Shown piece by piece: positions 35,065 through 43,047 of a stretch of 64,000 bases of DNA. Each line of letters opens with the position of its first letter. Position 1 is the first letter of the stretch. Under the pieces are notes generated by a model. It did no database searches, was not told the DNA's origin, and was given only the letters and a program-made list of their open reading frames with translations. Source of the DNA: JBCCGL01 sp039029275. Its GTDB lineage: Bacteria; Pseudomonadota; Gammaproteobacteria; JBCCGL01. Made by a program: the position numbers and the translations under genes. Where the stretch lies: NCBI GenBank assembly GCA_039029275.1, contig JBCCGL010000006.1:186001-250000 (forward strand), in the 5' to 3' direction.

Positions 35065-35328
35065 TTACTGCATGCTGATTTGAATGTCTTCTTCAATCAG
35101 CATCTCCTCGGGCATCGATTCTTGCGGCGGTGCTTCATCAAGAATGTCGCGGGTGACTTCGCCGTCGGCAATCTCGCGCAACGCGATCACAGTCGACTTG
35201 TCATTTTCAAGCGGCACCAACGGCTCGGCTCCCATGTTGATCTGGCGTGCGCGCTTTGCAGCAGCCAACACCAGTTGAAATCGGTTATCGACGTTGTCGA
35301 GGCAGTCTTCGATGGTTACTCGTGCCAT
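35065..35328 (-). CDS. rpoZ: RNA polymerase omega subunit
   Basis: An 87-residue protein beginning MARVTIEDCLDNVDNRFQLV with the KRARQI segment, a clear omega signature. Omega helps fold and assemble the beta' subunit and forms part of a ppGpp site. The acidic tail is typical of gammaproteobacteria. It lies between gmk and spoT as in E. coli. Confidence 0.97.
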   Translation of the reverse strand: MARVTIEDCLDNVDNRFQLVLAAAKRARQINMGAEPLVPLENDKSTVIALREIADGEVTRDILDEAPPQESMPEEMLIEEDIQISMQ

Positions 35329-35446
35329 TTTGTAAACTCCAGTTACCGCATGCGCCGTTCAGGCGCTTCATTAGTCAATATTTTAGTTGATCGTTGGCGC
35401 GCATGCCAAATGCTTTACGCGAAATGTCAATCAATTGGCGACAATT

Positions 35447-36067
35447 TTAATCTGTGGCCAACAAATTCGTAATCAAGTCTTTGTGCCGGGCCGATTGGGC
35501 CGCGGTCTCAAGGCGGGCTGTCGCAATAATTGCTGCAAATTGCGCCAGCGCGGTGTCAAAGTCATCGTTCACAATAAGGTATTCGGCATCGGCGTAGTGC
35601 GACATTTCCAGCACCGCGTCGCGGGTGCGGCGTGCGATCACTTCGTCGCTGTCCTGCCCACGCCCGCGCAGCCGCTGCTGCAACACTTCGCGCGATGGCG
35701 GCAACACGAAAACGCTGCGCGAGTCCGGGATCAACTCGCGCACTTGACTCGCGCCCTGCCAGTCAATTTCCAGCAGCACATCAACACCGTTGTCGAGCTG
35801 ACTTTCAACCACCGATCTGGAGGTGCCGTAGTAGTTGTCGAATACGCGCGCATGCTCGAGAAACTCGCCCTTTTCGAGACGCGCTTCAAATTCGTCAATG
35901 CCGACGAAAAAGTAGTCGCGACCATCAACCTCACCGTCTCGCATACGCCGCGTGGTGTGCGAAACTGACACGATCAAATTGTCTGTGCTCTGCAACAGCG
36001 CTTTAACCAGGCTGGTTTTGCCGGCGCCTGACGGCGCTGAAACAGTGTATAGCTGACCTCGCGACAC
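35447..36067 (-). CDS. gmk: Guanylate kinase
   Basis: About 206 residues with the P-loop SAPSGAGKTSLV and the GMP-binding region SVSHTTRRMRDGEVDGRDY. It converts GMP to GDP. An upstream ATG at 36103 is in frame, but GTG 36067 is preceded at ideal distance by GGAGG and yields the standard gammaproteobacterial N-terminus VSRGQLYTVSAP. I therefore prefer the GTG. Confidence 0.95.
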   Translation of the reverse strand: MSRGQLYTVSAPSGAGKTSLVKALLQSTDNLIVSVSHTTRRMRDGEVDGRDYFFVGIDEFEARLEKGEFLEHARVFDNYYGTSRSVVESQLDNGVDVLLEIDWQGASQVRELIPDSRSVFVLPPSREVLQQRLRGRGQDSDEVIARRTRDAVLEMSHYADAEYLIVNDDFDTALAQFAAIIATARLETAAQSARHKDLITNLLATD

Positions 36068-36159
36068 GCGCGCCTCCGCTTGAAAATCGAGACCGCGTAG
36101 CATAGCAAAGCGAGCCTTTCTTAACGATGGGTCGCTGTTCTTAAGTGCTCTGAAAATTG

Positions 36160-36729
36160 TTAAGCAGGTTCGGCCAAAAGCGCCGCAATCGCGTTCTCGA
36201 TAGCTTTTGCACGGCGGGTGTTAGCGTGAGTCTCACCAATAAATACGTACCTGATCAGGCCGCGTTTATCGATCAGGTAAAAAGTCGGCCAGTAGCGGTT
36301 TTGCATAAGTTTCCAGAATTGGAAATCGTTATCCATCATCGACGGGTGCTTCAGCTCAAATTCGGCTATCTTCGCCTCGATATTGCTGCGAACCTTTTCG
36401 TGCGAAAACTCGGGCGTATGGATACCGATGACTTGAAAGTCGGTATTTTCCAGCTGCGCCTCAAGACCGTTTAGCCAGGGAAAAGAGCGATAACAATTCC
36501 AGCAGTCGAATGTCCAGAAGTCGATCAGCACGACCTTACCTCGAAGACTTGCCATCGTCAGCGGTGCTGATCCCAACCAGGCGTCGGCGCTGGTCTGGGT
36601 AAATTCAGGTGCGGCTCGCGGCTCAATGCTCTGTGCATGCACCGTATCGCGGTGTTTTAAAAACAACATGCTGACGGCACCAACCATCAGCACGGCAAAG
36701 ACGGTGCGATACATCCACGGTTTGCGCAT
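36160..36729 (-). CDS. Membrane-anchored thioredoxin-like/TlpA-type disulfide reductase
   Basis: A 189-residue protein with a signal anchor (TVFAVLMVGAVSMLFL) followed by a thioredoxin fold. The active site is CWNC within FWTFDCWNCYRSFPWL. WNCYRSFPWL resembles the DipZ/TlpA group, which reduces disulfides in the periplasm or matures cytochrome c. No cytochrome genes adjoin. ATG 36729 is chosen because the longer frame (to 36978) overlaps a divergent peroxiredoxin-like gene. Confidence 0.82.
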   Translation of the reverse strand: MRKPWMYRTVFAVLMVGAVSMLFLKHRDTVHAQSIEPRAAPEFTQTSADAWLGSAPLTMASLRGKVVLIDFWTFDCWNCYRSFPWLNGLEAQLENTDFQVIGIHTPEFSHEKVRSNIEAKIAEFELKHPSMMDNDFQFWKLMQNRYWPTFYLIDKRGLIRYVFIGETHANTRRAKAIENAIAALLAEPA

Positions 36730-36791
36730 CGAGCTGTACCTGTTTCTCAGATGTGTTCCCCTAAGACCGCGCAGGTGCAGGAAGTTCCCAC

Positions 36792-36813
36792 ACCTGTACC
36801 TACCCAAACAGGT
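36792..36813. promoter_or_regulatory. Candidate operator between divergent thiol-redox genes
   Basis: ACCTGT (36792-36797) and ACAGGT (36808-36813) make an inverted repeat with a ten-base spacer, about 60 bases from one start and 35 from the other. TATAGT at 36813-36818 could be a -10 for the rightward gene. The spacing suits a dimeric repressor covering both promoters. Confidence 0.4.
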
Positions 36814-36847
36814 ATAGTAGCGCGCGAGACAACAACGGCTGACTCCA

Positions 36848-37399
36848 ATGGCTTTGACACCTTCGAATATGCTCGCCCTCGGCACCGCTGCGCCGACTTT
36901 CGCGCTGCCGGACACGCGCACCGGGGCAACGGTAAATTCGAGCGGGTTCGCCGGCAAACCGATGCTGGTCGCATTCATATGTAACCACTGCCCCTACGTC
37001 GTTCACATACAGGCGCAATTTGTTGCACTCGCGAATGAACTGGTAGCGCGCGGGTGCGCGGTGGTCGCGATAAGCGCAAATGACGCGACCGGCTACCCGC
37101 AGGACGGACCAGACAAAATGGCCGAACTGGCGAGCAATTTGAATTTTGAATTTCCGTATTTATATGACGAGTCACAAGACGTCGCACAAGCCTACGACGC
37201 TGCGTGCACACCTGACTTTTACTTGTTCGACGCGTCGCACACCTTGGTGTACCGCGGCCAGTTCGACGCGTCGCGTCCTGGAAACAAAGTCTCTGTGACG
37301 GGCGCGGACTTGCGCGCGGCAGCCGAAGCCGTACTGTCGGGGCAAGCGGTGAGCGCTGAACAAGTTCCCAGCGTCGGATGCAACATCAAGTGGAAGTAA
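36848..37399 (+). CDS. Thioredoxin-family peroxiredoxin-like protein
   Basis: A 183-residue AhpC/TSA-fold protein. The motif FICNHCPYVVHIQAQF has C-x-x-C replaced by N-H-C-P-Y, as in the thioredoxin-family group often annotated 'thioredoxin family protein'. The fold is completed by CTPDFYLFD and a C-terminal CNIKWK. No signal peptide, so cytoplasmic. It is divergent from a membrane-bound thioredoxin-like gene, sharing a 118-base promoter region with a palindrome. Precise substrate unknown. Confidence 0.82.
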   Translation: MALTPSNMLALGTAAPTFALPDTRTGATVNSSGFAGKPMLVAFICNHCPYVVHIQAQFVALANELVARGCAVVAISANDATGYPQDGPDKMAELASNLNFEFPYLYDESQDVAQAYDAACTPDFYLFDASHTLVYRGQFDASRPGNKVSVTGADLRAAAEAVLSGQAVSAEQVPSVGCNIKWK

Positions 37400-37421
37400 A
37401 CCCGCGGAGTCACCCTGCGCG

Positions 37422-38429
37422 GTGAACGGGTCGCGCTCCCCGCGCGTGACGGTGTTGATGCCGGTGCGCGACGGCGGCGAGTTTTTGCACGAGGCGGTCC
37501 AGAGTATTCTTACGCAAACCTTTGGTGACTTTGAGTTTTTAATTGTTGATGACCATTCCAGTGACGGCGAGCTTGAACGCTTACCGAACGACTCCCGCCT
37601 CAAGATTCTCACCTGTGAAAAGCGCGGGATAGTACCGGCGCTCAATTTAGGCATTGCCCACGCGCGTGGCGAGTACATCGCGAGAATGGACGCCGACGAC
37701 ATCGCGCACGCGCATCGTTTGCAAACACAGGTCGAATACCTCGATGCGCGCCCGCACATCGGTATCGCCGGTGCACAGGTTCGCTTGTTTGGAAACAACG
37801 ACATCAGCGAAGGCTACCGACGCTACGAGCGCTGGATAAATAACCTGACCGATCCCGCTGACATCCGCCGCAGTATTTTTATCGAGAGTCCGCTTCCTCA
37901 CCCCACCGCGATGTTGCGACGATCCGTATGCGCTGCGCTGAATGGCTACCGCGATACGCCGTGGCCGGAGGATTACGACCTGTGGTTACGCGCTTACCAG
38001 AGCGATATAGCGATGGGTAAACCCGAGGGTGTGTTGCTGCACTGGCGCGACTCCGACTCGCGCCTGTCGCGTGTGGACGAACGCTACAGTCAAAAACAGT
38101 TTGCCGAAGCCCGCGCCAACGCGCTCGCCAATACGGTGCTGCGGACACGACCCGCAGTTATTTGCGGCACCGGGCCGCAGGCACTGAATCTTTTTGATGC
38201 CTTACAGAAACGCGATGTAACAATTTTGTCATTTGTTGACATTCACCCGCGGCGCATTGGCGGCAAAAAACGTGGACGTCCGGTTGTTGCACTGGATGAT
38301 TCTTCAACGACAAAATCCGATGCTCTTTTACTCGGTGCTGTCGGTGCCTGGGATGCTCGCGAGCGACTTAAAAAGTTTTTTCTGGACAAAAACTTACGTG
38401 AGGAAACAGATTTTTTAATGGCCGCCTGA
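37422..38429 (+). CDS. Family 2 glycosyltransferase fused to a Rossmann-like C-terminal domain
   Basis: A 335-residue protein. Residues 1-240 are a GT-A fold glycosyltransferase: VTVLMPVRDGGEFLHEAVQS, IVDDHSSD, and the metal-binding RMDADDIAH, then PWPEDYDLWLR as the acceptor-site/base region. Residues 245-335 begin with AVICGTGPQALNLFDAL, a dinucleotide-like loop, then VTILSFVDIHPRRIGGKKRGRPVV, resembling PglD/sugar-O-acyltransferase N-terminal Rossmann modules. It has no membrane segment. It starts at GTG 37422, 22 bases after the peroxiredoxin-like gene. The sugar and acceptor are unknown. Confidence 0.83.
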   Translation: MNGSRSPRVTVLMPVRDGGEFLHEAVQSILTQTFGDFEFLIVDDHSSDGELERLPNDSRLKILTCEKRGIVPALNLGIAHARGEYIARMDADDIAHAHRLQTQVEYLDARPHIGIAGAQVRLFGNNDISEGYRRYERWINNLTDPADIRRSIFIESPLPHPTAMLRRSVCAALNGYRDTPWPEDYDLWLRAYQSDIAMGKPEGVLLHWRDSDSRLSRVDERYSQKQFAEARANALANTVLRTRPAVICGTGPQALNLFDALQKRDVTILSFVDIHPRRIGGKKRGRPVVALDDSSTTKSDALLLGAVGAWDARERLKKFFLDKNLREETDFLMAA

Positions 38430-38450
38430 GCCAGGCCAACAGATTTTTTT
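38424..38450 (+). terminator. Probable intrinsic terminator after the glycosyltransferase
   Basis: GCCTG-AGC-CAGGC hairpin (38424-38436), overlapping the stop codon, followed after seven bases by a run of seven T (38444-38450). The gap before the T-run is longer than ideal. Confidence 0.4.
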
Positions 38451-38587
38451 CCGTTCATCCCAATATTTTACCGCCCGTCAGCGCGCCTCTTAGGTGGCCG
38501 ACAAACGGCGTCAATTGACGGACAGTTTCGACTGCACATTTGCTTTGCCTGTTGCACTATCCTGCTCCAACAGAGGGGATTTTTTTA

Positions 38588-39073
38588 ATGCAACTTAAAG
38601 CACTTGTTCCGGTTTTGATTCTCGCCAGCGGTTTGATTGGGTGCGAAGAACTCTCTGACATTAGTAGTGAATTTGAATCTGGAACAAACGCCGGAACCAA
38701 CGACACCAACGACACTCACAACGAAAATGCGTGCGAAACGTGTCGCAGTGAGGAAACCGTCGAACTGCGCTGGCTGCCGGAAAACACCGATATAGTCGGC
38801 TACAAGATTTACTACAGCTCCGATCCGTACGTTTCAGAACGCGAGCTGTCTGTGCTCGACTCAAGCTCTGAAGACTTTGATTTGCAGGCGCCCGCAGTTG
38901 TCTACCACGCATGGGATGATCTCTCACTGTACAAAGGGGATAACGTCTGCTTCCGCATTCTGGCTGTCGAACTCTCGGGTGACGAAACACTCTCCCAGGA
39001 AGCTTGCGGAATACTGCCGGACGATACCCAGACCGCCGCCAACAATGAACCAGAGGACGAAGCGGTCAGCTAA
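38588..39073 (+). CDS. Small lipoprotein with a fibronectin-like domain
   Basis: A 161-residue predicted lipoprotein: signal KALVPVLILASGLIGC ends in a lipobox, then an Asn/Thr-rich linker (GTNAGTNDTNDTHNEN). A compact domain follows with the fibronectin-type pattern VELRWLPENTDIVGYKIYYS and a late VCFRILAVE strand. It probably sits on the outer membrane; function unknown. A strong GAGGGGA ribosome-binding site upstream supports ATG 38588. Its end overlaps the convergent UDG-like gene by eight bases. Confidence 0.78.
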   Translation: MQLKALVPVLILASGLIGCEELSDISSEFESGTNAGTNDTNDTHNENACETCRSEETVELRWLPENTDIVGYKIYYSSDPYVSERELSVLDSSSEDFDLQAPAVVYHAWDDLSLYKGDNVCFRILAVELSGDETLSQEACGILPDDTQTAANNEPEDEAVS

Positions 39074-39653
39074 TCAGTTCCTCTATCTGAGCCGCGAGTA
39101 CCGGTACCAAATCCCGTTCGAACCAACCGTTGCGTTTAAGCCACAGCTGGTTGCGCGGCGAAGGGTGTGGCAAAGGTAGGTACCCCTCTGGCGTTTCGCG
39201 CCAATTCAACACCCGCTCCGTCAACGTTTTGAAATCATCATTCAAGTAATACGCCTGAGCGTACTGGCCAATCAGCAGAGTTAACTCAATGTTTTGCAAG
39301 TGCGACAACACTGGTTTGTGCCAGAGTGGCGCGCACTCCCGCCGCGGCGGCAGGTCAACTGATTTTCCTTTCCCGGGATAACAAAAACCCATAGGCACTA
39401 TGGCGAACTTTCTCTCGTCATAGAACGTGTCCTTGTCAACATTCAACCAGGTGCGCAAACGATCACCACTCGGATCGTCCCAGGGGATTCCGCTGGCGTG
39501 TACACGGGTTCCCGGTGCCTGTCCGACGATCAAAACGCGGGACTTGCAATGCGCTCGTAATACCGGATTCGCGCCCAGCGGCAAATCGCCTTCGCAGTGC
39601 GTGCACGCTCGTGCTTGTGTTAAGAGATCCTGCAGTGAGTGGGTATTCGTCAC
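39066..39653 (-). CDS. Uracil-DNA glycosylase superfamily protein
   Basis: A 195-residue protein. It has an early cysteine pair (ACTHC) and the motif VGQAPGTRVHASGIPWDD, equivalent to the uracil-binding GEAPG loop. The C-terminal LPHPSPRNQLWL is the DNA-intercalation/His loop. This pattern matches the 'uracil-DNA glycosylase family' group related to family 4 and MUG-like enzymes rather than classical Ung. Its activity on uracil is likely but not certain. Its start overlaps the stop of the upstream esterase gene by four bases (39650-39653). Confidence 0.82.
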   Translation of the reverse strand: MTNTHSLQDLLTQARACTHCEGDLPLGANPVLRAHCKSRVLIVGQAPGTRVHASGIPWDDPSGDRLRTWLNVDKDTFYDERKFAIVPMGFCYPGKGKSVDLPPRRECAPLWHKPVLSHLQNIELTLLIGQYAQAYYLNDDFKTLTERVLNWRETPEGYLPLPHPSPRNQLWLKRNGWFERDLVPVLAAQIEELIS

Positions 39654-40576
39654 AACCGCATATGTGTCTTTAAATGCGCAACAATATCGCCGATCGATTC
39701 TCGCGCCTCGGGGATGTCCGGGTAAAACTCAAACACGTGCCACAAGTCATCCCACACCTTAAGCGTTGTGTCCACGCCGGCAGACTGCAATTTTTCTGCA
39801 ATCATAACGCTGCCGCTTAATAGCAAATCGCGCGTGCCTGTGGTCACAATCGTCGGTGGGAATGCGTGGTCGTAATCTGCAAATAACGGAGAGACCTGAG
39901 GGTTTTTGTAGTCTTGATCCGCCACGTAAAAACGCGACGCGTCTTCGATGTACTGACGCCCGAGCGTTGGATCGCGCCCGTCGTTTTCACTCACGCTGCC
40001 GTCGAGGTCCCCGATCGCCACCCACGGTGATAACACGGCGAGCGCGGATGGCATTGGCAAAGCGGCGCCGCGAGCGCGATTGAGCACAGACAAACTGAGG
40101 TTGCCGCCCGCCGATTCCCCCATGACGGCGAGACGTCTGTTGTCGAACGAGTCTACCATCGCGCGATAGACAGCGAACGCATCGTCCTGCGCGGCGGGAA
40201 AAGGATGCTCCGGCGACAAGCGATATTTCGCTGCGTAAACGCTCACGTTTAAGGCTGTTGCGATTTGCGCGGTGATCACACTGTCCTCGTAGGCGCTGCC
40301 CATGACAAAGCCACCGCCGAAGTGATACAGCACCGCGGCGTCATCTCGCCCTCCCCCCGACGGTACGACGCGCTGAACGGCGACGTCATTTAGACTCAGC
40401 TCCTCGACGCTAGCACCGGTTTCGTCCAGAATCTTTTTACAAGCCGGCGCGAAGCCCTCGTGCGACTCGCGCCGCACGCGCGGCAGATTCTCGGCGTCGA
40501 ACCGTTCAAAATTCGCTGGCAGGTTTTGCGCAAGGAATTCACTCGCTGCGTTGCTTAATTTGCGTTTCTCGTTCAT
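39650..40576 (-). CDS. Alpha/beta hydrolase, hormone-sensitive-lipase-like esterase
   Basis: A 308-residue esterase. The nucleophile elbow is GESAGGNLS and a late WHVFEFYP probably gives the catalytic His. Where HSL/family IV esterases have HGGG, this protein reads YHFGGGFVMGS, with the histidine shifted by one. Family IV enzymes hydrolyse short-chain esters. It is translationally coupled to the UDG-like gene downstream. ATG 40576 is chosen over 40633 from the normal start of the cap domain. Confidence 0.82.
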   Translation of the reverse strand: MNEKRKLSNAASEFLAQNLPANFERFDAENLPRVRRESHEGFAPACKKILDETGASVEELSLNDVAVQRVVPSGGGRDDAAVLYHFGGGFVMGSAYEDSVITAQIATALNVSVYAAKYRLSPEHPFPAAQDDAFAVYRAMVDSFDNRRLAVMGESAGGNLSLSVLNRARGAALPMPSALAVLSPWVAIGDLDGSVSENDGRDPTLGRQYIEDASRFYVADQDYKNPQVSPLFADYDHAFPPTIVTTGTRDLLLSGSVMIAEKLQSAGVDTTLKVWDDLWHVFEFYPDIPEARESIGDIVAHLKTHMRL

Positions 40577-40703
40577 CGTGAATTTGTGGAGCTCGTTCGA
40601 CGGGATAGTACGAGCGACGAAACTCAACTGCAATGCGCAAGTTTCGGGTCGCTTACCGACACATTCGCATTAAGCTTCACTCAATCTTTTTCATGAGTCT
40701 GCA

Positions 40704-41609
40704 ATGGGTCTATATGCTTGGGTGTTGTTGCTCGCACTTTCGATTGTGTGGGGCGGCTCATTTTTCTTTGCTGAGATTGCACTGCGTGAGCTCGGCCCGT
40801 TGACGATTGTTACCGCGCGGGTCTCGATCGGTGCTCTGGCGCTTTTCGTATACTTGCGAGCAATTGGAGAACACCTACCGCGCGAGCCGAGTGTGCTCGC
40901 CCAGCTCTTGATTATGGGCGCGATCAATAACGCGATCCCGTTTTCTCTTCTGGTGTGGGCGCAGATTTACCTGACGAGTGGTGAGGCTGCAATTCTCAAC
41001 GCGGCAGTACCGCTGTTTACCGTTTTACTGGCCCACTGGTTGACCGACGATGAAACAATGTCCGCTAACAAATTGATAGGCGTTGTGGTCGGCATAATCG
41101 GTGTTGCCTTTCTTATCGGGCCACAAGCAGTCAGGGGGTTGGGTGCAAACTTGTTCGCGCAACTTGCTGTTATTGCTGCAACCATCAGTTACGCACTCGC
41201 CAGTATTTATGGGCGGCGCTTAAGAAGCCTGTCGACCTCGGTGGCTGCAACCGGAATGCTCACCGGCAGTACTGTGCTATTGGTTCCGTTGATGCTGATC
41301 TTTGAATCACCTTTTTCGCATGTCCCCGAAATTGACACTATCGGTGCCTTGATCGGGCTGGGGGTGCTCAGCAGCTCAATCGCCTATCTGCTCTACTTTC
41401 GAATTTTGGCGATCGCAGGTAGCACAAATCTGATGCTGGTGACCTTGCTGGTTCCGGTGAGCGCGCTGGTGCTTGGTGTGTGGATTTTAAAAGAGGAAAT
41501 TGCCGCGCAAGCGTATCTCGGGATGTGCATCATCTTTACCGGCCTGCTGGTGATTGACGGAAGACCCGTTAAAGCGATTGTCGACATCGCGCGACAATTG
41601 CGCAGCTAG
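40704..41609 (+). CDS. EamA/DMT family permease
   Basis: A 301-residue protein with ten hydrophobic segments in two repeated EamA halves. WGGSFFFAEIALREL and later SSSIAYLLYFRILAIAG are typical. Members export amino acids, nucleosides or other metabolites; substrate unknown. Its stop overlaps that of radC within CTAG. Confidence 0.88.
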   Translation: MGLYAWVLLLALSIVWGGSFFFAEIALRELGPLTIVTARVSIGALALFVYLRAIGEHLPREPSVLAQLLIMGAINNAIPFSLLVWAQIYLTSGEAAILNAAVPLFTVLLAHWLTDDETMSANKLIGVVVGIIGVAFLIGPQAVRGLGANLFAQLAVIAATISYALASIYGRRLRSLSTSVAATGMLTGSTVLLVPLMLIFESPFSHVPEIDTIGALIGLGVLSSSIAYLLYFRILAIAGSTNLMLVTLLVPVSALVLGVWILKEEIAAQAYLGMCIIFTGLLVIDGRPVKAIVDIARQLRS

Positions 41610-42280
41610 ATCAGTCCCCGATCGGCAAACGACATTTCGCAGCCATCACCAATAATGATGTGATCGAGCACCGCAATATCGACTAATGCCAAAGCCTGTT
41701 TCAGGCGCTCGGTGATGCGTTTGTCCTCGATACTCGGTTCCGCCACCCCTGACGGATGATTGTGCGAAAAGATGACAGCCGCCGCGTTGTTGGAGAGCGC
41801 GGCTTTCACCACTTCTCGCGGATACACATTAGCCGCGTTTAGCGTGCCTTGAAAAAGCTCCTGGTAGCGAATCACGCGATTGCGATTGTCGAGGAATATA
41901 CAGGCAAACACTTCGTGCGGCACACCGCGCAAACGGCTTGCCAGGTACTGGCGTGTGAGATCGGAAGAAACGAGCACATCGTTCTCCTGCATCGATTTGT
42001 GCAAATACCGTCGCCCCATTTCAAGCACCGCCTGCAGCTGGGCAAATTTTGCGGAACCCAGTCCTTTTGCACTGCAAAAACGTGTGCGAGAGGCACCTAG
42101 CAAGAGCGGTAAGCTGCCGAACTCATCGAGTAGACCGCGCGCTAAATCAACCGCGGTTTTTCCCGCGACCCCGGTGCGCAAGAAAATCGCCAATAGTTCC
42201 GCGTCGGTGAGTGATTCGGCGCCGCGCTCAAGCAGTTTTTCACGCGGGCGCTCGTCGGCGGGCCAATCCCTTATTGCCAT
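41606..42280 (-). CDS. radC: DNA repair protein RadC
   Basis: A 224-residue protein. The N-terminal helix-hairpin-helix region follows MAIRDWPADERPREKLLERG, and the C-terminal JAMM/MPN domain holds FSHNHPSGVAEPSIED with the complete H-x-H...D zinc ligands. Despite its name, a DNA-repair role is not firmly established; it is a predicted metalloprotease-like domain. ATG 42280 gives the normal start; an upstream frame to 42430 is non-conserved. radC is usually next to coaBC, which here is 12 kb away. Confidence 0.93.
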   Translation of the reverse strand: MAIRDWPADERPREKLLERGAESLTDAELLAIFLRTGVAGKTAVDLARGLLDEFGSLPLLLGASRTRFCSAKGLGSAKFAQLQAVLEMGRRYLHKSMQENDVLVSSDLTRQYLASRLRGVPHEVFACIFLDNRNRVIRYQELFQGTLNAANVYPREVVKAALSNNAAAVIFSHNHPSGVAEPSIEDKRITERLKQALALVDIAVLDHIIIGDGCEMSFADRGLI

Positions 42281-42439
42281 TGTTCTGTCCTTAAACACGA
42301 TTCCTACCCGGATGCTAGCGCCAATACCAGACGCAGGCAAATCATCGGCGGAATAGTGAAATATCCCCCTTCCCTTACGCACGTTGATCATTACAATGAT
42401 TGAAAAAACGACGCTCTCTCGGCCACCCAAGGATTTGTG

Positions 42440-43003
42440 ATGAAACGTTACGCTGCTTTGTTTGTTTCCGTAGCCACCATGTCGGCGCTGCCCGCGTTCG
42501 CATTTGATCTTTCCGCGCTTGAAGAAGAACTCGACGTCAATCCGGTGGAGAGCTGTAACGACGGCTTAGAGTTGTACCAGGAGGGTGATCTCAAGGGTGC
42601 ACTTGAACTCATCACCTTGTGTCGCGACGAAATGTCTCAAATCAACGAACAGCGCGTTTCTGCGGCGTTTGTCGATAACGTTATGGATTTTGTTGGTGAC
42701 CCGCTGCGACACCAAAACGCGATGGGGTTTTCACAGATGGAACGCAAATACCGCAAGGACAACCTGGATATTGACGTTGCGCTCAGCACCGGTCAGGGTG
42801 CCACCATGATGCAGTCATTGGTTGGGGTTGCCGGCAAGAAAACCCGCATCGGAAAATTCAGCGGATACGTGATCTCCCAAGGTAACGACAATACTTTTTA
42901 TATTCCACTCGATGGCATGGCGCTTTCGATCAAATCGCGCACCGTCGAGCAAAAACAACTCAAGCAATTTGCCAAAGCCTTTATGAAAGGGTTTCCTGAA
43001 TAG
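42440..43003 (+). CDS. Exported protein of unknown function
   Basis: A 187-residue protein with a cleavable signal peptide (AALFVSVATMSALPAFA, cleaved before FDLS). The mature part starts with an acidic helix pair, with single cysteines at SCNDG and LITLCRD that could form a disulfide. A C-terminal domain with VISQGNDNTFYIPLDG follows. No family recognised. It precedes the CsgG-like gene by 44 bases on the same strand, so a shared envelope role is likely. ATG 42440 or the GTG just before it may be used. Confidence 0.7.
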   Translation: MKRYAALFVSVATMSALPAFAFDLSALEEELDVNPVESCNDGLELYQEGDLKGALELITLCRDEMSQINEQRVSAAFVDNVMDFVGDPLRHQNAMGFSQMERKYRKDNLDIDVALSTGQGATMMQSLVGVAGKKTRIGKFSGYVISQGNDNTFYIPLDGMALSIKSRTVEQKQLKQFAKAFMKGFPE

Positions 43004-43047
43004 AGAATAACCAGCGCGTTAGAGGCTATAGAGTCACGGAGAAAACC

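Noticed and set aside
34519..35472. A 317-codon open frame on the plus strand over the start of spoT and all of rpoZ
   Set aside because: It lies antisense to two strongly conserved genes, has no recognisable motif and reflects GC-rich codon structure.
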